A stretch of 64,000 bases of DNA. Source: Arthrobacter sp. Y81 (GTDB lineage Bacteria; Actinomycetota; Actinomycetes; Actinomycetales; Micrococcaceae). Each line of letters begins with the position of its first letter. Positions within the stretch are counted from its first letter, which is position 1. This document shows, in pieces, positions 8,667 to 17,065 of this stretch. A model generated the notes under the pieces. It searched no databases. It was not told where the DNA came from and saw only the letters and a program-made list of their open reading frames with translations. The position numbers and the translations under genes were made by a program. The DNA is taken from NCBI RefSeq assembly GCF_002929335.1, contig NZ_PJIL01000011.1:62001-126000 (forward strand). Reading direction: 5' to 3'.

Positions 8667-9953
8667 ATGAAGTACACCGTCGACTCAATGCGCACGGCAC
8701 CGGAGACTTACGCGTGGAGCCGCTTCGGGCAGCCGGAGTACACGAACTGGCTTGACGAGAGCATGTCGTGGAAGGAGACCTGCTACATCGGCGACTGGTC
8801 CTTCCTGTGGCAGCACCGGTTCACCGGTCCCGACGCGCTCCGGCTGTTTTCCGACATCACCGTGAACAGCTACAAGAAGTTCGACATCGGCCAGTCCAAG
8901 CACGCGATCCACACGAACAAGGACGGCAAAGTCATTCATGAAGGCGTCCTCACCCGCTTTGGCGAGGAAGAATTCGTAGTCCACGGCCGCGGCGGTTTCT
9001 GGGCCGCATTCAACTTGGAACGCGGCGGCTACGACGCGCAGGTAACCAAAGAGGACTGGTTCATCTTCCAGGTCTCCGGCCCCAACGCCGTCAAAGTTCT
9101 GCACGCGCTCACCGACTCCCGGGACCTCCTGGAAGCAAAGTACATGCACGTCGTCCCCATCACCGTGGCCGGGCACAGTATCTACGCACTGCGCCAGGGC
9201 ATGGCAGGTGAGGTCGGCTTCGAACTTCAGGGACCCAAGGAAATTTCCCAGAAGATCTACAACGCTGTCCTCGAAGCCGGCAAAGACCACGGCATCCGTA
9301 AACTGGGCGGCCGGGTCGCCCTGATCAACCACCTTGAGGCCTGCTTCCCCACCATCGCCACGGATTACATCCCGGCCATCTTCGACGAAGACATGGCCGA
9401 GTACCTGGAGTACTTCCGTGCCGCGATGCCGGCTTTCGCCCAGCCTGCCTACATCGCGGGCAGCTACGACGGTCAGGACATCAGCGAGTACTACCGCAGC
9501 CCGGTGGAACTGGGATGGGGCAAGGTCGTCAACACCGAACATGAGTTCCTTGGCCGCGTTGCATTGACCGCCGAAAAGGCATTTCCGAACAGGGTCATCC
9601 GGACCCTTGAGTGGAACGGCGAGGACGTCGCCGATGTCCAGGCATCCCTCTTCCAGGAAGGGGACCACTACGACTTCATGGAAATGCCTCGTGACCAGCG
9701 AGGTTTCATGTGGGCAGACCGGGTCGAGATCGACGGTCAGCTCGTCGGGGTCGCGACATCACGCGGATACTCCTACTACTTCCGCAAGATGCTCTCGCTG
9801 GCAACCGTCGATGTGGAGCACTCCGAGCCCGGCACCGAGGTAACCGTCATCTGGGGAGCCCCGGGCCACCCCCAAAAAGCCATCCGGGCCATCGTCCGCC
9901 CGGCCCCCTACAAGACCGACAAGTCACGAGGTGATCTCCTTGCAACCGTCTAG
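8667..9953 (+). CDS. tetrahydrofolate-dependent aromatic O-demethylase (LigM/DesA-like)
   Basis: A 428-residue GcvT-fold methyltransferase, the fold of glycine-cleavage T-protein. Segments WNGEDVADVQASLF, ISEYYRSPVELGWGKVV and EHEFLGRVAL resemble the vanillate/3-O-methylgallate and syringate O-demethylases LigM and DesA, which move an aryl methyl group to tetrahydrofolate. The ATG at 8667 is preferred over GTG 8658 because AGAGGTG lies six bases before it. The next genes encode one-carbon processing (PurU, FolD) and an aromatic-acid permease, which supports an aromatic methyl ether as substrate. The exact substrate (vanillate, syringate or other) cannot be read from sequence. Confidence 0.82.
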   Translation: MKYTVDSMRTAPETYAWSRFGQPEYTNWLDESMSWKETCYIGDWSFLWQHRFTGPDALRLFSDITVNSYKKFDIGQSKHAIHTNKDGKVIHEGVLTRFGEEEFVVHGRGGFWAAFNLERGGYDAQVTKEDWFIFQVSGPNAVKVLHALTDSRDLLEAKYMHVVPITVAGHSIYALRQGMAGEVGFELQGPKEISQKIYNAVLEAGKDHGIRKLGGRVALINHLEACFPTIATDYIPAIFDEDMAEYLEYFRAAMPAFAQPAYIAGSYDGQDISEYYRSPVELGWGKVVNTEHEFLGRVALTAEKAFPNRVIRTLEWNGEDVADVQASLFQEGDHYDFMEMPRDQRGFMWADRVEIDGQLVGVATSRGYSYYFRKMLSLATVDVEHSEPGTEVTVIWGAPGHPQKAIRAIVRPAPYKTDKSRGDLLATV

Positions 9954-10842
9954 CACCACCCTCCCGGCCAAGCCCGCCGCAACTGGCGGCACCGCCGATA
10001 ATGGCTGCCTTAACGTCAGCTGCCCCGATCAGCCCGGAATCGTCGCCAAGCTGACCCAGCTTCTCGGTGCCCACGGGGCGAACATCGTATCCCTCGACCA
10101 GTTCACCACCGGGCCCGAAAACGGCACGCTCTACCAGCGCACGGTCTTCCACCTTCCCGGGTTCGCCGCCAAGCGGGAGACTTTGGAAGCGGACATCCAG
10201 ACAAAACTCGCCGAACCGCTGCAGATGGAGTGGAAACTCACTGACACATCCAAGCGCAAGCGGGTCGCGATCTTCGCATCCAAAACCGACCACTGCCTGC
10301 TGGACCTGTTGTGGCGGCACCGCCGCGGGGAAATCCCCATGGACATCGTCATGGTCATCTCCAACCACCCGGATCTGGCCGACCAGGTGCGCCCGTTCGA
10401 CATCCCCTATTTCTACGTACCCGTTAGCGGGGATAAGAAGGACGCAGAGCGCAGGCACCTGGAACTCCTGAACGGCAACGTGGACCTCGTAGTCCTTGCC
10501 CGCTACATGCAGATCATCTCCGCGGAATTCCTCGACGAAGTCCAGGTCCCGGTGATCAACATCCACCACTCGTTCCTGCCCGCGTTTATCGGCGCCGGAC
10601 CGTACCAGAAAGCCAAGGACCGCGGGGTCAAGCTCATCGGAGCGACGGCCCACTACGTGACCAAGGACCTGGATGAGGGACCGATCATCGAACAGGACGT
10701 CATCCGCGTCTCCCACCGTGAATCGACCCCGGAGCTGATGCGCTTCGGAGCCGACGTCGAACGAAGCGTACTCTCCCGCGCGGTCACGTGGCACTGCCAG
10801 GACAAGGTCATGCGCGACGGCAACACAACGATTGTGTTCTGA
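9940..10842 (+). CDS. purU: formyltetrahydrofolate deformylase
   Basis: A 300-residue protein that hydrolyses 10-formyl-THF to formate and THF. An N-terminal ACT domain (CLNVSCPDQPGIVAKLTQLL) is followed by a formyltransferase fold with VINIHHSFLPAF and the Asp of THYVTKDLDEGP, the Asn-His-Asp catalytic set. The best start is TTG 9940: GAGGTGATC, nearly the full anti-Shine-Dalgarno match, lies just upstream, and an in-frame GTG at 9931 would be part of that site. It overlaps the demethylase end by 14 bp. Here it probably regenerates free THF for the demethylase. Confidence 0.93.
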   Translation: MQPSSTTLPAKPAATGGTADNGCLNVSCPDQPGIVAKLTQLLGAHGANIVSLDQFTTGPENGTLYQRTVFHLPGFAAKRETLEADIQTKLAEPLQMEWKLTDTSKRKRVAIFASKTDHCLLDLLWRHRRGEIPMDIVMVISNHPDLADQVRPFDIPYFYVPVSGDKKDAERRHLELLNGNVDLVVLARYMQIISAEFLDEVQVPVINIHHSFLPAFIGAGPYQKAKDRGVKLIGATAHYVTKDLDEGPIIEQDVIRVSHRESTPELMRFGADVERSVLSRAVTWHCQDKVMRDGNTTIVF

Positions 10843-10844
10843 CC

Positions 10845-11693
10845 ATGACAGCACACATCATCGACGGCAAAGCACTCGCCAAGAAGATCCGAGAAGAGCT
10901 GCGCGCCGACGTGGAAAGCTTCAAACGTTCCACGGGCCGGCCCATCGGTCTGGCGACCGTTCTGGTCGGGGATGACCCGGCCTCAGAGGTCTATGTAGGC
11001 AGCAAACGCAAGCTCTCCAAGGAGGCCGGCATCGAGGACCACCACCGCCGGCTGCCAAAGGATGCCACCCAGGAACAGGTGGCTGCGGCACTGGACGAAC
11101 TCGCAGCCGACCCCGCGGTCTCGGGCATCCTGCTCCAGTTTCCCCTCCCTTCGCATCTGGATGCCAAAGCCCTGATCGACCGGATCCCTTGGGAAAAGGA
11201 CGTGGACGGGCTGACGACAACCAGCGCCGGGCGCTTGGCACGCAGCGTGGAAGGGCTGCTGCCGTGCACGCCGCAGGGAGTCATCTCCCTGCTCGAAGAC
11301 GAGGGTGTTGAGTTGCAGGGCGCCAACGCCGTTGTCGTCGGGCGCTCGGACCTAGTCGGAAAACCGCTGGCCCAGCTCCTGCTGCAAAGGAACGCCACAG
11401 TGACCATCGCGCACTCGAAGACGAAGGACCTGGCGGCCGTCACGCGCCAGGCCGAGGTGGTCATTGCCGCTGCCGGTGTTCCCCACCTGATCGGCGCTGA
11501 ACACATTTCCGCAGGGGCTGTCGTGATCGACGTCGGCATCCACCGTTCCGCAGAAGGGCTCATCGGTGACGTCGACTTCGACGCCGTCAGCAAGATCGCG
11601 TCAAAGATCACCCCGGTCCCCGGCGGTGTCGGTCCGATGACGATCGCCGAACTTCTCCGCAACACACTCAAAGCAGCACAGCTCCAAAACTAA
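10845..11693 (+). CDS. folD: methylene-THF dehydrogenase/methenyl-THF cyclohydrolase
   Basis: A 282-residue bifunctional FolD that oxidises 5,10-methylene-THF and hydrolyses methenyl-THF to 10-formyl-THF. Signatures are YVGSKRKLSKEAGI with the catalytic Lys, PWEKDVDGLTT, VVVGRSDLVGKPLAQLL for NADP binding and TPVPGGVGPMTIAELL. The start lies two bases after the purU stop. The genome will almost certainly have a housekeeping folD elsewhere. This copy, between purU and the transporter, looks dedicated to moving demethylation carbon to formate. Confidence 0.95.
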   Translation: MTAHIIDGKALAKKIREELRADVESFKRSTGRPIGLATVLVGDDPASEVYVGSKRKLSKEAGIEDHHRRLPKDATQEQVAAALDELAADPAVSGILLQFPLPSHLDAKALIDRIPWEKDVDGLTTTSAGRLARSVEGLLPCTPQGVISLLEDEGVELQGANAVVVGRSDLVGKPLAQLLLQRNATVTIAHSKTKDLAAVTRQAEVVIAAAGVPHLIGAEHISAGAVVIDVGIHRSAEGLIGDVDFDAVSKIASKITPVPGGVGPMTIAELLRNTLKAAQLQN

Positions 11694-11776
11694 TCACGCA
11701 ATTTGCCGGCCTATTGAGGCTGGGCCGGCCCCCACCGCGCGCCCGCACGGTGGACCTCCCCTCCCAAGGAATCCCC

Positions 11777-13111
11777 ATGTCCCAAACCAGTGTCGCCACC
11801 GTCGTCGGCAGCGCCAAAATCTCCCGTTTCCACCTCAAGGCAGCCGCCATTTGCGCACTGCTTATGATCGCCGATGGATACGACCTTGTATCCTTTGGCT
11901 CCGTCATCCCCCACCTAATGAAGGACTGGGGCACTGACCCCGTCACCCTCGGCGTCGTGGGTTCCACGGCCCTTGCCGGCATGTTCGCCGGCGGGCTCGT
12001 GGTCGCACCACTGGCTGACAAGTACGGCCGCCGCAAACTCATCGTCGCCGGGCTGATCCTCGCCAGTATCGCTGCGTTCGCGTGCGCGTTCGCCGACACC
12101 CCGCTGGTACTGGGTGCGCTGCGCTTCGTCGTAGGCGTGGCCCTGGGCGCGTTGGTTCCAAACTTCATGGCGCTCACGGGAGAACTCTCTCCCACCAAGT
12201 CCAAGGCGTTCTTCGTAGCCACCGTCTCGGCGTTCTACGCAGTTGGAGGAGTCGGCGCAGCGCTGCTGGCCATCTACATCGAGCCGGTACTGGGCTGGCG
12301 CGGAGTGTTTTACGTGGCCGGCTTGTCCATCCTGCTGGTGCCCGTAGTGCTCAAGCACCTTCCTGAATCCCCGGAATACCTGGCCCACGTCGGCCAGCGT
12401 GAACGCCTGGACGCGGTGATGAAGCAGATCGAACCCAGCTGGAGTCCGAATACAGTAATCGCACTCCCGACCCCGGCCTCCGGCAAGTCCCGCATCGCGC
12501 AGCTCTTCACTCACGGGAACGCCCTGGCGACCTCACTCATGTGGGTCTTCTTCATCATGACGATGGTCCTCAGCTACGCCTTGAACACCTGGCTACCCAA
12601 GCTGATGCAAAACGCCGGCTTCGAGCTCGGCCCTGCCATGTGGACGCTCGTTATCCTCAACGCCGGCGGCCTGTTCGGCTCAATCGCAGGCGGCTGGATC
12701 GCCGGACGGACCTCCTACCGCAAGACCCTCGTTGGCTACTTCGCCCTGGCCATCGTGTCCTTAGTCCTTCTGTCCATAAAACCCAACGCGTTCATGCTAA
12801 ATGTCCTTCTGTTCACTGCTGGAGCCGCAGTGATCGGGATCCTGGCCATCATCCATGCCTTCGCAGTGGAGTTCTACCCGGTCCACATCCGCAGCACCGG
12901 CGTCGGCTGGGCCACCGGCACAGGGAGAATCGGCGCCATAGCAGGTCCCATTCTCGGAGGCGCTCTGGTCGCGTCGGGCCTTCCCCTACAGATGAATTTC
13001 GTGCTCCTGACTATTCCCGCAGTTCTCGGCGTCACCGCAGTCATCATCGTCACAGCGCGCCGATTCAAATCAGCAGCCACCAACGCCGAAAAACCCGTCC
13101 TCGTACCCTGA
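11777..13111 (+). CDS. MFS aromatic-acid:H+ symporter (AAHS family)
   Basis: A 444-residue, 12-helix major facilitator. The first helix carries the AAHS signature (ADGYDLVSFGSVIP). The loop 2-3 motif is GLVVAPLADKYGRRKL and the loop 8-9 equivalent is GGWIAGRTSYRK. The start at 11777 is set by AAGGA upstream. AAHS members import benzoate-type acids such as 4-hydroxybenzoate, protocatechuate and vanillate. As fourth gene of the cluster it probably imports the methoxylated aromatic acid handled by the LigM-like enzyme. Confidence 0.9.
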   Translation: MSQTSVATVVGSAKISRFHLKAAAICALLMIADGYDLVSFGSVIPHLMKDWGTDPVTLGVVGSTALAGMFAGGLVVAPLADKYGRRKLIVAGLILASIAAFACAFADTPLVLGALRFVVGVALGALVPNFMALTGELSPTKSKAFFVATVSAFYAVGGVGAALLAIYIEPVLGWRGVFYVAGLSILLVPVVLKHLPESPEYLAHVGQRERLDAVMKQIEPSWSPNTVIALPTPASGKSRIAQLFTHGNALATSLMWVFFIMTMVLSYALNTWLPKLMQNAGFELGPAMWTLVILNAGGLFGSIAGGWIAGRTSYRKTLVGYFALAIVSLVLLSIKPNAFMLNVLLFTAGAAVIGILAIIHAFAVEFYPVHIRSTGVGWATGTGRIGAIAGPILGGALVASGLPLQMNFVLLTIPAVLGVTAVIIVTARRFKSAATNAEKPVLVP

Positions 13112-13287
13112 CCGACCCAACAACCCGGCGTCCCCGATCGGCAACAAACAGACACTGGATGGAAAAGATCGGAACAGATTCCATCAGGTCCCCGTCTCTG
13201 GACAAACAATCCCAGAGGCGGGGATTCCGGGCTCATGCCGCTGGCGTTTCCGCCAGCACGCTCGCGCCGGATCAGAAGGAGCCTCTT

Positions 13288-13569
13288 TTGCACCACAAAC
13301 ACACACTTGCAAGCGCAGGCGACCATTCCCTGCTGCTGGCGAGGCCGGAGTCCGGAACCTCACGACGGAAGCTGGTCCTAGCCACCGACTGGACCACACT
13401 GGTCACCGGCGAGAAGGTGTGGACCCGCACCCAGACCCCGCCCCACACAGCAGGATGGGTCGATGAAGTCACACCGGATGGAAGCATCGCCTGGATCGTT
13501 ACGAGCGGAGCCATTCGGCGCATGTATCACCACAGCGATGGTGACGAGCTGTGGACGGGCCAGGACTAG
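13288..13569 (+). CDS. small hypothetical protein, 93 aa
   Basis: A short frame with TTG start, preceded by AGAAGGAG at a good distance and ending TAG. It is not recognised. The product is polar, with a Trp/Thr-rich centre (VLATDWTTLVTGEKVWTRT) and HTAGWVDEVTPDGSIAWIV, looking like a compact beta-rich domain; there is no signal peptide or transmembrane segment. It lies 176 bp downstream of the transporter on the same strand, so it may be the last gene of the demethylation cluster or independent. The ribosome-binding site is the main evidence for a real gene. Confidence 0.5.
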   Translation: MHHKHTLASAGDHSLLLARPESGTSRRKLVLATDWTTLVTGEKVWTRTQTPPHTAGWVDEVTPDGSIAWIVTSGAIRRMYHHSDGDELWTGQD

Positions 13570-13620
13570 GCCGGCCGCCCAACCCATGAACGGATGCTTA
13601 CGCGTGGAGGCAGCCAGTGC

Positions 13621-14091
13621 TCATGATTCCTGTTCGAGTTCTGCCAGTCGCGCCCGCACCTGGTCGCCGAGCCCGCAGATCAAGTCGAGCTGCTCCGGGG
13701 TGAGATCGTCGATCAGAACCTTGCGCACGTCCATCACGTGCGGCGCGGCGGCAGCCTCGATGACCTCGCGACCTTGCGGTGTGATGACCACGACGGCGCC
13801 GCGCTGGTCCGCCGCGCAGCGTTCACGGCCCACGAGACCGCGCTTTTCCATCCGGGTCAGATGCTGCGAGAGCCGGCTCTTCTCCCAGCGCAGAACGTCG
13901 CCTAGCGCAAACGCCCGCAGCCGCCCGTCCGGCGCCTCCGACAGGTGGGCCAGCACCTCGTAATCGGCGCTCGACAGACCGCTGCGCTGGCGCAGCTGCC
14001 GCTCGATGTACTGGGACAGATCGGCCTGCATCGTCATCAGGCTGCGCCAGGCACGCTGCTCCCGGTCGTCCAGCCAACGTTGATCACTCAT
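13621..14091 (-). CDS. MarR-family transcriptional regulator
   Basis: A 156-residue winged-helix MarR protein: LSSADYEVLAHLSEAPDGRL, recognition helix region LRWEKSRLSQHLTRMEKRGL, wing ADQRGAVVVITPQGREV, then a C-terminal dimerisation helix. The longer upstream frame to 14385 is spurious because it crosses the divergent promoter and the DoxX gene. It faces the DoxX-like gene with a near-perfect palindrome between, so it likely represses itself and the divergent redox genes, as quinone- or electrophile-sensing MarR proteins do. Confidence 0.93.
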   Translation of the reverse strand: MSDQRWLDDREQRAWRSLMTMQADLSQYIERQLRQRSGLSSADYEVLAHLSEAPDGRLRAFALGDVLRWEKSRLSQHLTRMEKRGLVGRERCAADQRGAVVVITPQGREVIEAAAAPHVMDVRKVLIDDLTPEQLDLICGLGDQVRARLAELEQES

Positions 14092-14108
14092 ATCTGCCAC
14101 GTTACCCC

Positions 14109-14128
14109 ATGGTTGACATGTTAACCAT
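14109..14128. promoter_or_regulatory. MarR operator palindrome
   Basis: ATGGTTGACATGTTAACCAT is a 20-bp palindrome with one mismatched pair. It lies 18 bp upstream of marR and its TTGACA may be a -35 element. Additional half sites ATGGTT and GGTTAAC follow at 14138-14151 toward doxX, suggesting a second weaker site. Confidence 0.75.
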
Positions 14129-14176
14129 TCGACGCCTATGGTTTGGTTAACACATAAACTACTTGGAGGTTTTGCC

Positions 14177-14548
14177 GTGACCATCACAGCCATCGTTCTC
14201 AGCGCTCTACTGGCCCTCGCCGCACTGGGCGCGGGCATCCCGAAGATCAGGCTCAAGGGCGATATCCCGCGCCAACTGCAGGAACACATGGGCGCCAGCG
14301 CCTCCCTCACCCGGTTCATCGGCCTGGCCGAGGCCGCCGCGGCGATCGGACTGGCGGTCGGAATCTTCTGGCACCCGCTTGGCATCGCGGCCGCTGCCGG
14401 CCTGGCCGTCGTGTTCGCCGGAGCGATCGCCTACCACCGCCGCGCCGGCGACTACGCCAACCCCAAGACCCGGGGCCCGGCGATGGCCCCGGCCGTCCTG
14501 GGCCTGGTCTCCGTGGTAACCGTGGCCACCTTGTCCCTGACTGCATAA
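14177..14548 (+). CDS. DoxX-family membrane protein
   Basis: A 123-residue protein with four predicted membrane helices: TAIVLSALLALAALGAG, RFIGLAEAAAAIGLAVGIF, LGIAAAAGLAVVFAGAI and APAVLGLVSVVTVATLSLT. GTG 14177 follows TTGGAGG at the right spacing; the upstream in-frame ATG at 14138 would lie in the operator region. DoxX-like proteins of this size are common next to MarR regulators and oxidoreductases, and some are linked to thiol/oxidative stress. The specific role is unknown. Confidence 0.85.
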   Translation: MTITAIVLSALLALAALGAGIPKIRLKGDIPRQLQEHMGASASLTRFIGLAEAAAAIGLAVGIFWHPLGIAAAAGLAVVFAGAIAYHRRAGDYANPKTRGPAMAPAVLGLVSVVTVATLSLTA

Positions 14549-14712
14549 ACCACGCGCCCAGCGGAACCCGTGCCTGTCGCAGGGGCAGGTTGCCAGGCCG
14601 TCGGCAGATCGCTCCGCCGCCCGGCCCGCCCCACTCCAACCAGAGCCCCCTCACTCTGAACCAGCACCGTCCGCCCGGACGCGTGCCTCAACAAGCAGCA
14701 CCAGGAGACGCC

Positions 14713-15282
14713 ATGTCAATCCACATCCTTGCCCTCGTCGGTTCCGTACGCGCCGGATCACACAACGGCCAGCTCGCCCAGGCCGCCGCCAAGCTCACCC
14801 CGGAGGGAGTCGAGCTGTCCATACAGGAAAACCTCGAGCAGGTGCCCTTCTATAACGAGGACCTCGACAGCGAGGGGAGCATCCCGCAGCACGCCGCAGC
14901 CCTGCGGGAGTCCGCCGCGCGTGCCGATGCCCTCCTGCTGTTCGTCCCCGAGTACAACGGCACCATGTCAGCCGTTCTGAAGAACGCCATCGACTGGCTC
15001 TCCCGCCCCTACGGAGCCGGCGCCCTCTCCGGAAAGCCCGTCGCCGTCATCGGCGCCTCGGGCGGCCAGTACGGCGGCGTCTGGGCACACCAAGATGCCC
15101 GGAAGGCAGCAACAGCCGCGCAGGCCAACGTGATTGAGGACATCACCCTCTCCATTCCCAACTCGCTGACACGGTTCGCCGACACCCACCCGATCGACGA
15201 CAGCGAGATCTCCACCGAACTCAAGTCCGTCGTCGCGCGCCTTGCCAAGGCGGCCGAACGCACCACCGCAGCGCACGTCTGA
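14713..15282 (+). CDS. NADPH-dependent FMN reductase
   Basis: A 189-residue flavodoxin-like reductase. Signatures are ALVGSVRAGSHNGQLA (FMN phosphate loop), VPEYNGTMSAVLKNAIDWL and GASGGQYGG. ATG 14713 follows CAGGAG. Enzymes of this family reduce free FMN or quinones with NAD(P)H. Its position after the MarR/DoxX pair suggests electrophile or quinone detoxification; the 164-bp gap leaves room for a separate promoter. Confidence 0.92.
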   Translation: MSIHILALVGSVRAGSHNGQLAQAAAKLTPEGVELSIQENLEQVPFYNEDLDSEGSIPQHAAALRESAARADALLLFVPEYNGTMSAVLKNAIDWLSRPYGAGALSGKPVAVIGASGGQYGGVWAHQDARKAATAAQANVIEDITLSIPNSLTRFADTHPIDDSEISTELKSVVARLAKAAERTTAAHV

Positions 15283-15340
15283 CCGACTCCCACCCCCCGA
15301 CACCCTCCTCAGCTTCGACTATGAAAAGCAGGCACACATC

Positions 15341-15973
15341 ATGAGCAGCATCAGTATCATCGGTCTTGGAACCATGGCCCGAATCCTCGGCACCCGGGCG
15401 GTCGCCGCCGGCCACAGCGTCCAGGTCATCGGCCGTGACGGTACCAAGGCTGCCGCCCTGGCCGGCGGACTCGGTAGCCATGCCACAGCAGGGACGATCG
15501 CAAGCGGCGCGCTCACCGGTGACATCGTCATCCTGGCTGTGCCGTACACCAGCGCCTCGTCCATCGTCGGCCAGTACGGGGACGCCCTGACCGGCAAGGT
15601 CATCGTCGACATCACGAACCCCTTCGATCTCACCACGTTCACCGCGCTCGTCACTCCCGAGGACAGCTCCGCCGCACAGGAGATCGCCAAGGCCGCCCCT
15701 GCGGGGGCGCATGTCGTCAAGGCGTTCAACACGCTCTTCGGCGGCGTCCTCGCCTCCGGTGAGGTCGAGGGCCGCCCCCTCGATGTGTTCATCGCCGGTG
15801 ACGACGCCAACGCCAAGGCGTCCGTGTCCTCGTTCGTCGAGAGCCTCGGACTGCGCCCGCTGGACACCGGTAACCTGAAGACCGCGCACTGGCTGGAAGG
15901 AGCGGGTCTGCTGCTTCTCGGTCAGGCCCAGCGGCAGAAGAACTTCTCCCTCAGCATTAAGTTTCTTGGCTGA
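15341..15973 (+). CDS. NADP-binding oxidoreductase (F420H2:NADP-reductase-like fold)
   Basis: A 210-residue Rossmann protein beginning SISIIGLGTMARILGTRAVA with a G-x-G-x-x-A-type loop, then DIVILAVPYTSASSIV, VIVDITNPFD and AHVVKAFNTLFGGVL, the pattern of the Fno/ProC-like (NADP oxidoreductase, coenzyme F420-dependent) family. No F420-specific residue can be verified, so F420 use is not claimed. It is 58 bp downstream of the FMN reductase and probably co-transcribed. A decayed relative of the same family lies just downstream at 16285-16467. Confidence 0.85.
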   Translation: MSSISIIGLGTMARILGTRAVAAGHSVQVIGRDGTKAAALAGGLGSHATAGTIASGALTGDIVILAVPYTSASSIVGQYGDALTGKVIVDITNPFDLTTFTALVTPEDSSAAQEIAKAAPAGAHVVKAFNTLFGGVLASGEVEGRPLDVFIAGDDANAKASVSSFVESLGLRPLDTGNLKTAHWLEGAGLLLLGQAQRQKNFSLSIKFLG

Positions 15974-16284
15974 ACCCACGTCAAAGCGCCGCTCCCGATC
16001 CGGATCGGCCGGGACAACAACGGAGTAACCGGGCCCGCGGGACCAGATCGACCAATCCGGCGACCGGTGCGGAGACTCGATCTCTGAGATCGAGTCCCCG
16101 CTCGCCCCACTCCTCGACCCGATGCCGCACAGGCGGCGCGTGATGCAACCACTCACAAGGCGGGCTCCCGGTCAGGCCCCCGGCCGGCCGCACGGCCGAC
16201 AACACCCCGATACGCCGACGCACGGCCCCGGCACGCACGCATGGCGGCGCGTCGGGCAACCCCAACCAGCGAAGGAACAAGCCC
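15974..16284. other. 311-bp intergenic region with a long palindrome
   Basis: No coding frame here is convincing. The only feature that stands out is the palindrome at 16074-16096. The stretch may be remnant sequence of the decaying downstream oxidoreductase locus. Confidence 0.45.
16074..16096. repeat. 23-bp perfect inverted repeat
   Basis: GACTCGATCTC, one T, then GAGATCGAGTC: an 11-bp perfect inverted repeat, with GG and CC continuing the symmetry outside a single mismatch. It has no U-tract, so it is better read as a protein-binding site or mobile-element scar than a terminator. Confidence 0.6.
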
Positions 16285-16467
16285 ATGAAGTCCGGAATGA
16301 TCGATTCGGGAACGCTCTCCCGCGCCATTGCCGGTCACTCAGTAAAGGCCGGTCACGACGTGGTCTTCAGCAATAGCCGCGGCCCCGAGACGCTCAAGGA
16401 AATCGTGGACGCCTTCGGGCCGGACCTTCACTTACCCCACCTCTGGCGATACCGCTCCCAGTACTGA
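16285..16467 (+). pseudogene. truncated NADP-binding oxidoreductase remnant
   Basis: Sixty codons matching the N-terminus of the Fno/ProC-like oxidoreductase family: the region ending AGHDVVFSNSRGPETLKEIV is diagnostic, yet the Gly-rich loop is degraded (GMIDSGTLSRA where GxIGxGxxG is expected). After about codon 47 similarity ends abruptly (LHLPHLWRYRSQY) and a stop follows, where the family continues for some 150 residues. The Tn554-like recombinase genes begin just beyond, so transposon insertion or a flanking deletion probably removed the rest. Confidence 0.72.
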
Positions 16468-16690
16468 TCCGCTGCGCTAAGAAAGTTCGCTTGCGAGTTC
16501 GCTCGGTGACAATCGGGTAACCCTCAAGCTCAGGAAGTCGCATGCCCTGCGCCAGAGCCGCGACGATAATCCTTGCCGGCGCTGCGACGACCCGGACACC
16601 CGCAGATAGAACGACGCCAAAAACCGCTGCGATTCACAGGCCAGGACTGTGCACGATCAAGAGCACGGAGACGCGGGGACTACTGCGACG

Positions 16691-17065
16691 TCAACGCCGG
16701 GCCTCGCGCAGCGCTCCATGCGCCCGTGCCAGCCGATCCTGCAGACGGCGGTTCTCGTCCGTCAGCTGCCGGATGCGTTGGTGGGCAAGCTGAAGCCGTC
16801 GGTGCATGGATGCCTCGGACGCCCGAACAGACGACGCGGTTGGGGATTTTCTGCCCGGTCGGGTCCGCTGCTGGAGCTGCTCCAACAGGTGCGGCTGGGT
16901 GTAAAGCCAGGAGCGTGACACGCCCGCTGTCCGGGCGAGCTCGCTAACGGTTGCGGCGTGCGTGGTTTGGTCCAGTTGCTTGAGCGCCTCCTCCACTTGT
17001 TGACGCGCCTTGTCTGATCGTTGGCGTGCAGCGGCCAGGAGGTGGTGGGTGTTGTCAGTTCGCAT
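16691..17065 (-). CDS. tnpC: TnpC-like transposon accessory protein (DUF6262)
   Basis: A 124-residue basic, coiled-coil protein. An N-terminal helix (QVEEALKQLDQTTHAATVSE) leads into an HTH-like stretch (LARTAGVSRSWLYTQPHLLE), and a C-terminal coiled coil reads RIRQLTDENRRLQDRLARAH. This is the architecture of Tn554 TnpC, which affects orientation and efficiency of transposition. The start overlaps the tnpB end by 11 bp. Confidence 0.82.
   Translation of the reverse strand: MRTDNTHHLLAAARQRSDKARQQVEEALKQLDQTTHAATVSELARTAGVSRSWLYTQPHLLEQLQQRTRPGRKSPTASSVRASEASMHRRLQLAHQRIRQLTDENRRLQDRLARAHGALREARR

Noticed and set aside
15341..15973. Reading the Fno-like protein as a proven F420-dependent enzyme
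   Set aside because: The fold resembles the family but no F420-specific residue can be confirmed, and no F420 genes lie nearby.
16573..16947. Plus-strand frame of 124 codons over tnpC
   Set aside because: It opposes the TnpC coiled-coil gene and has no independent support.
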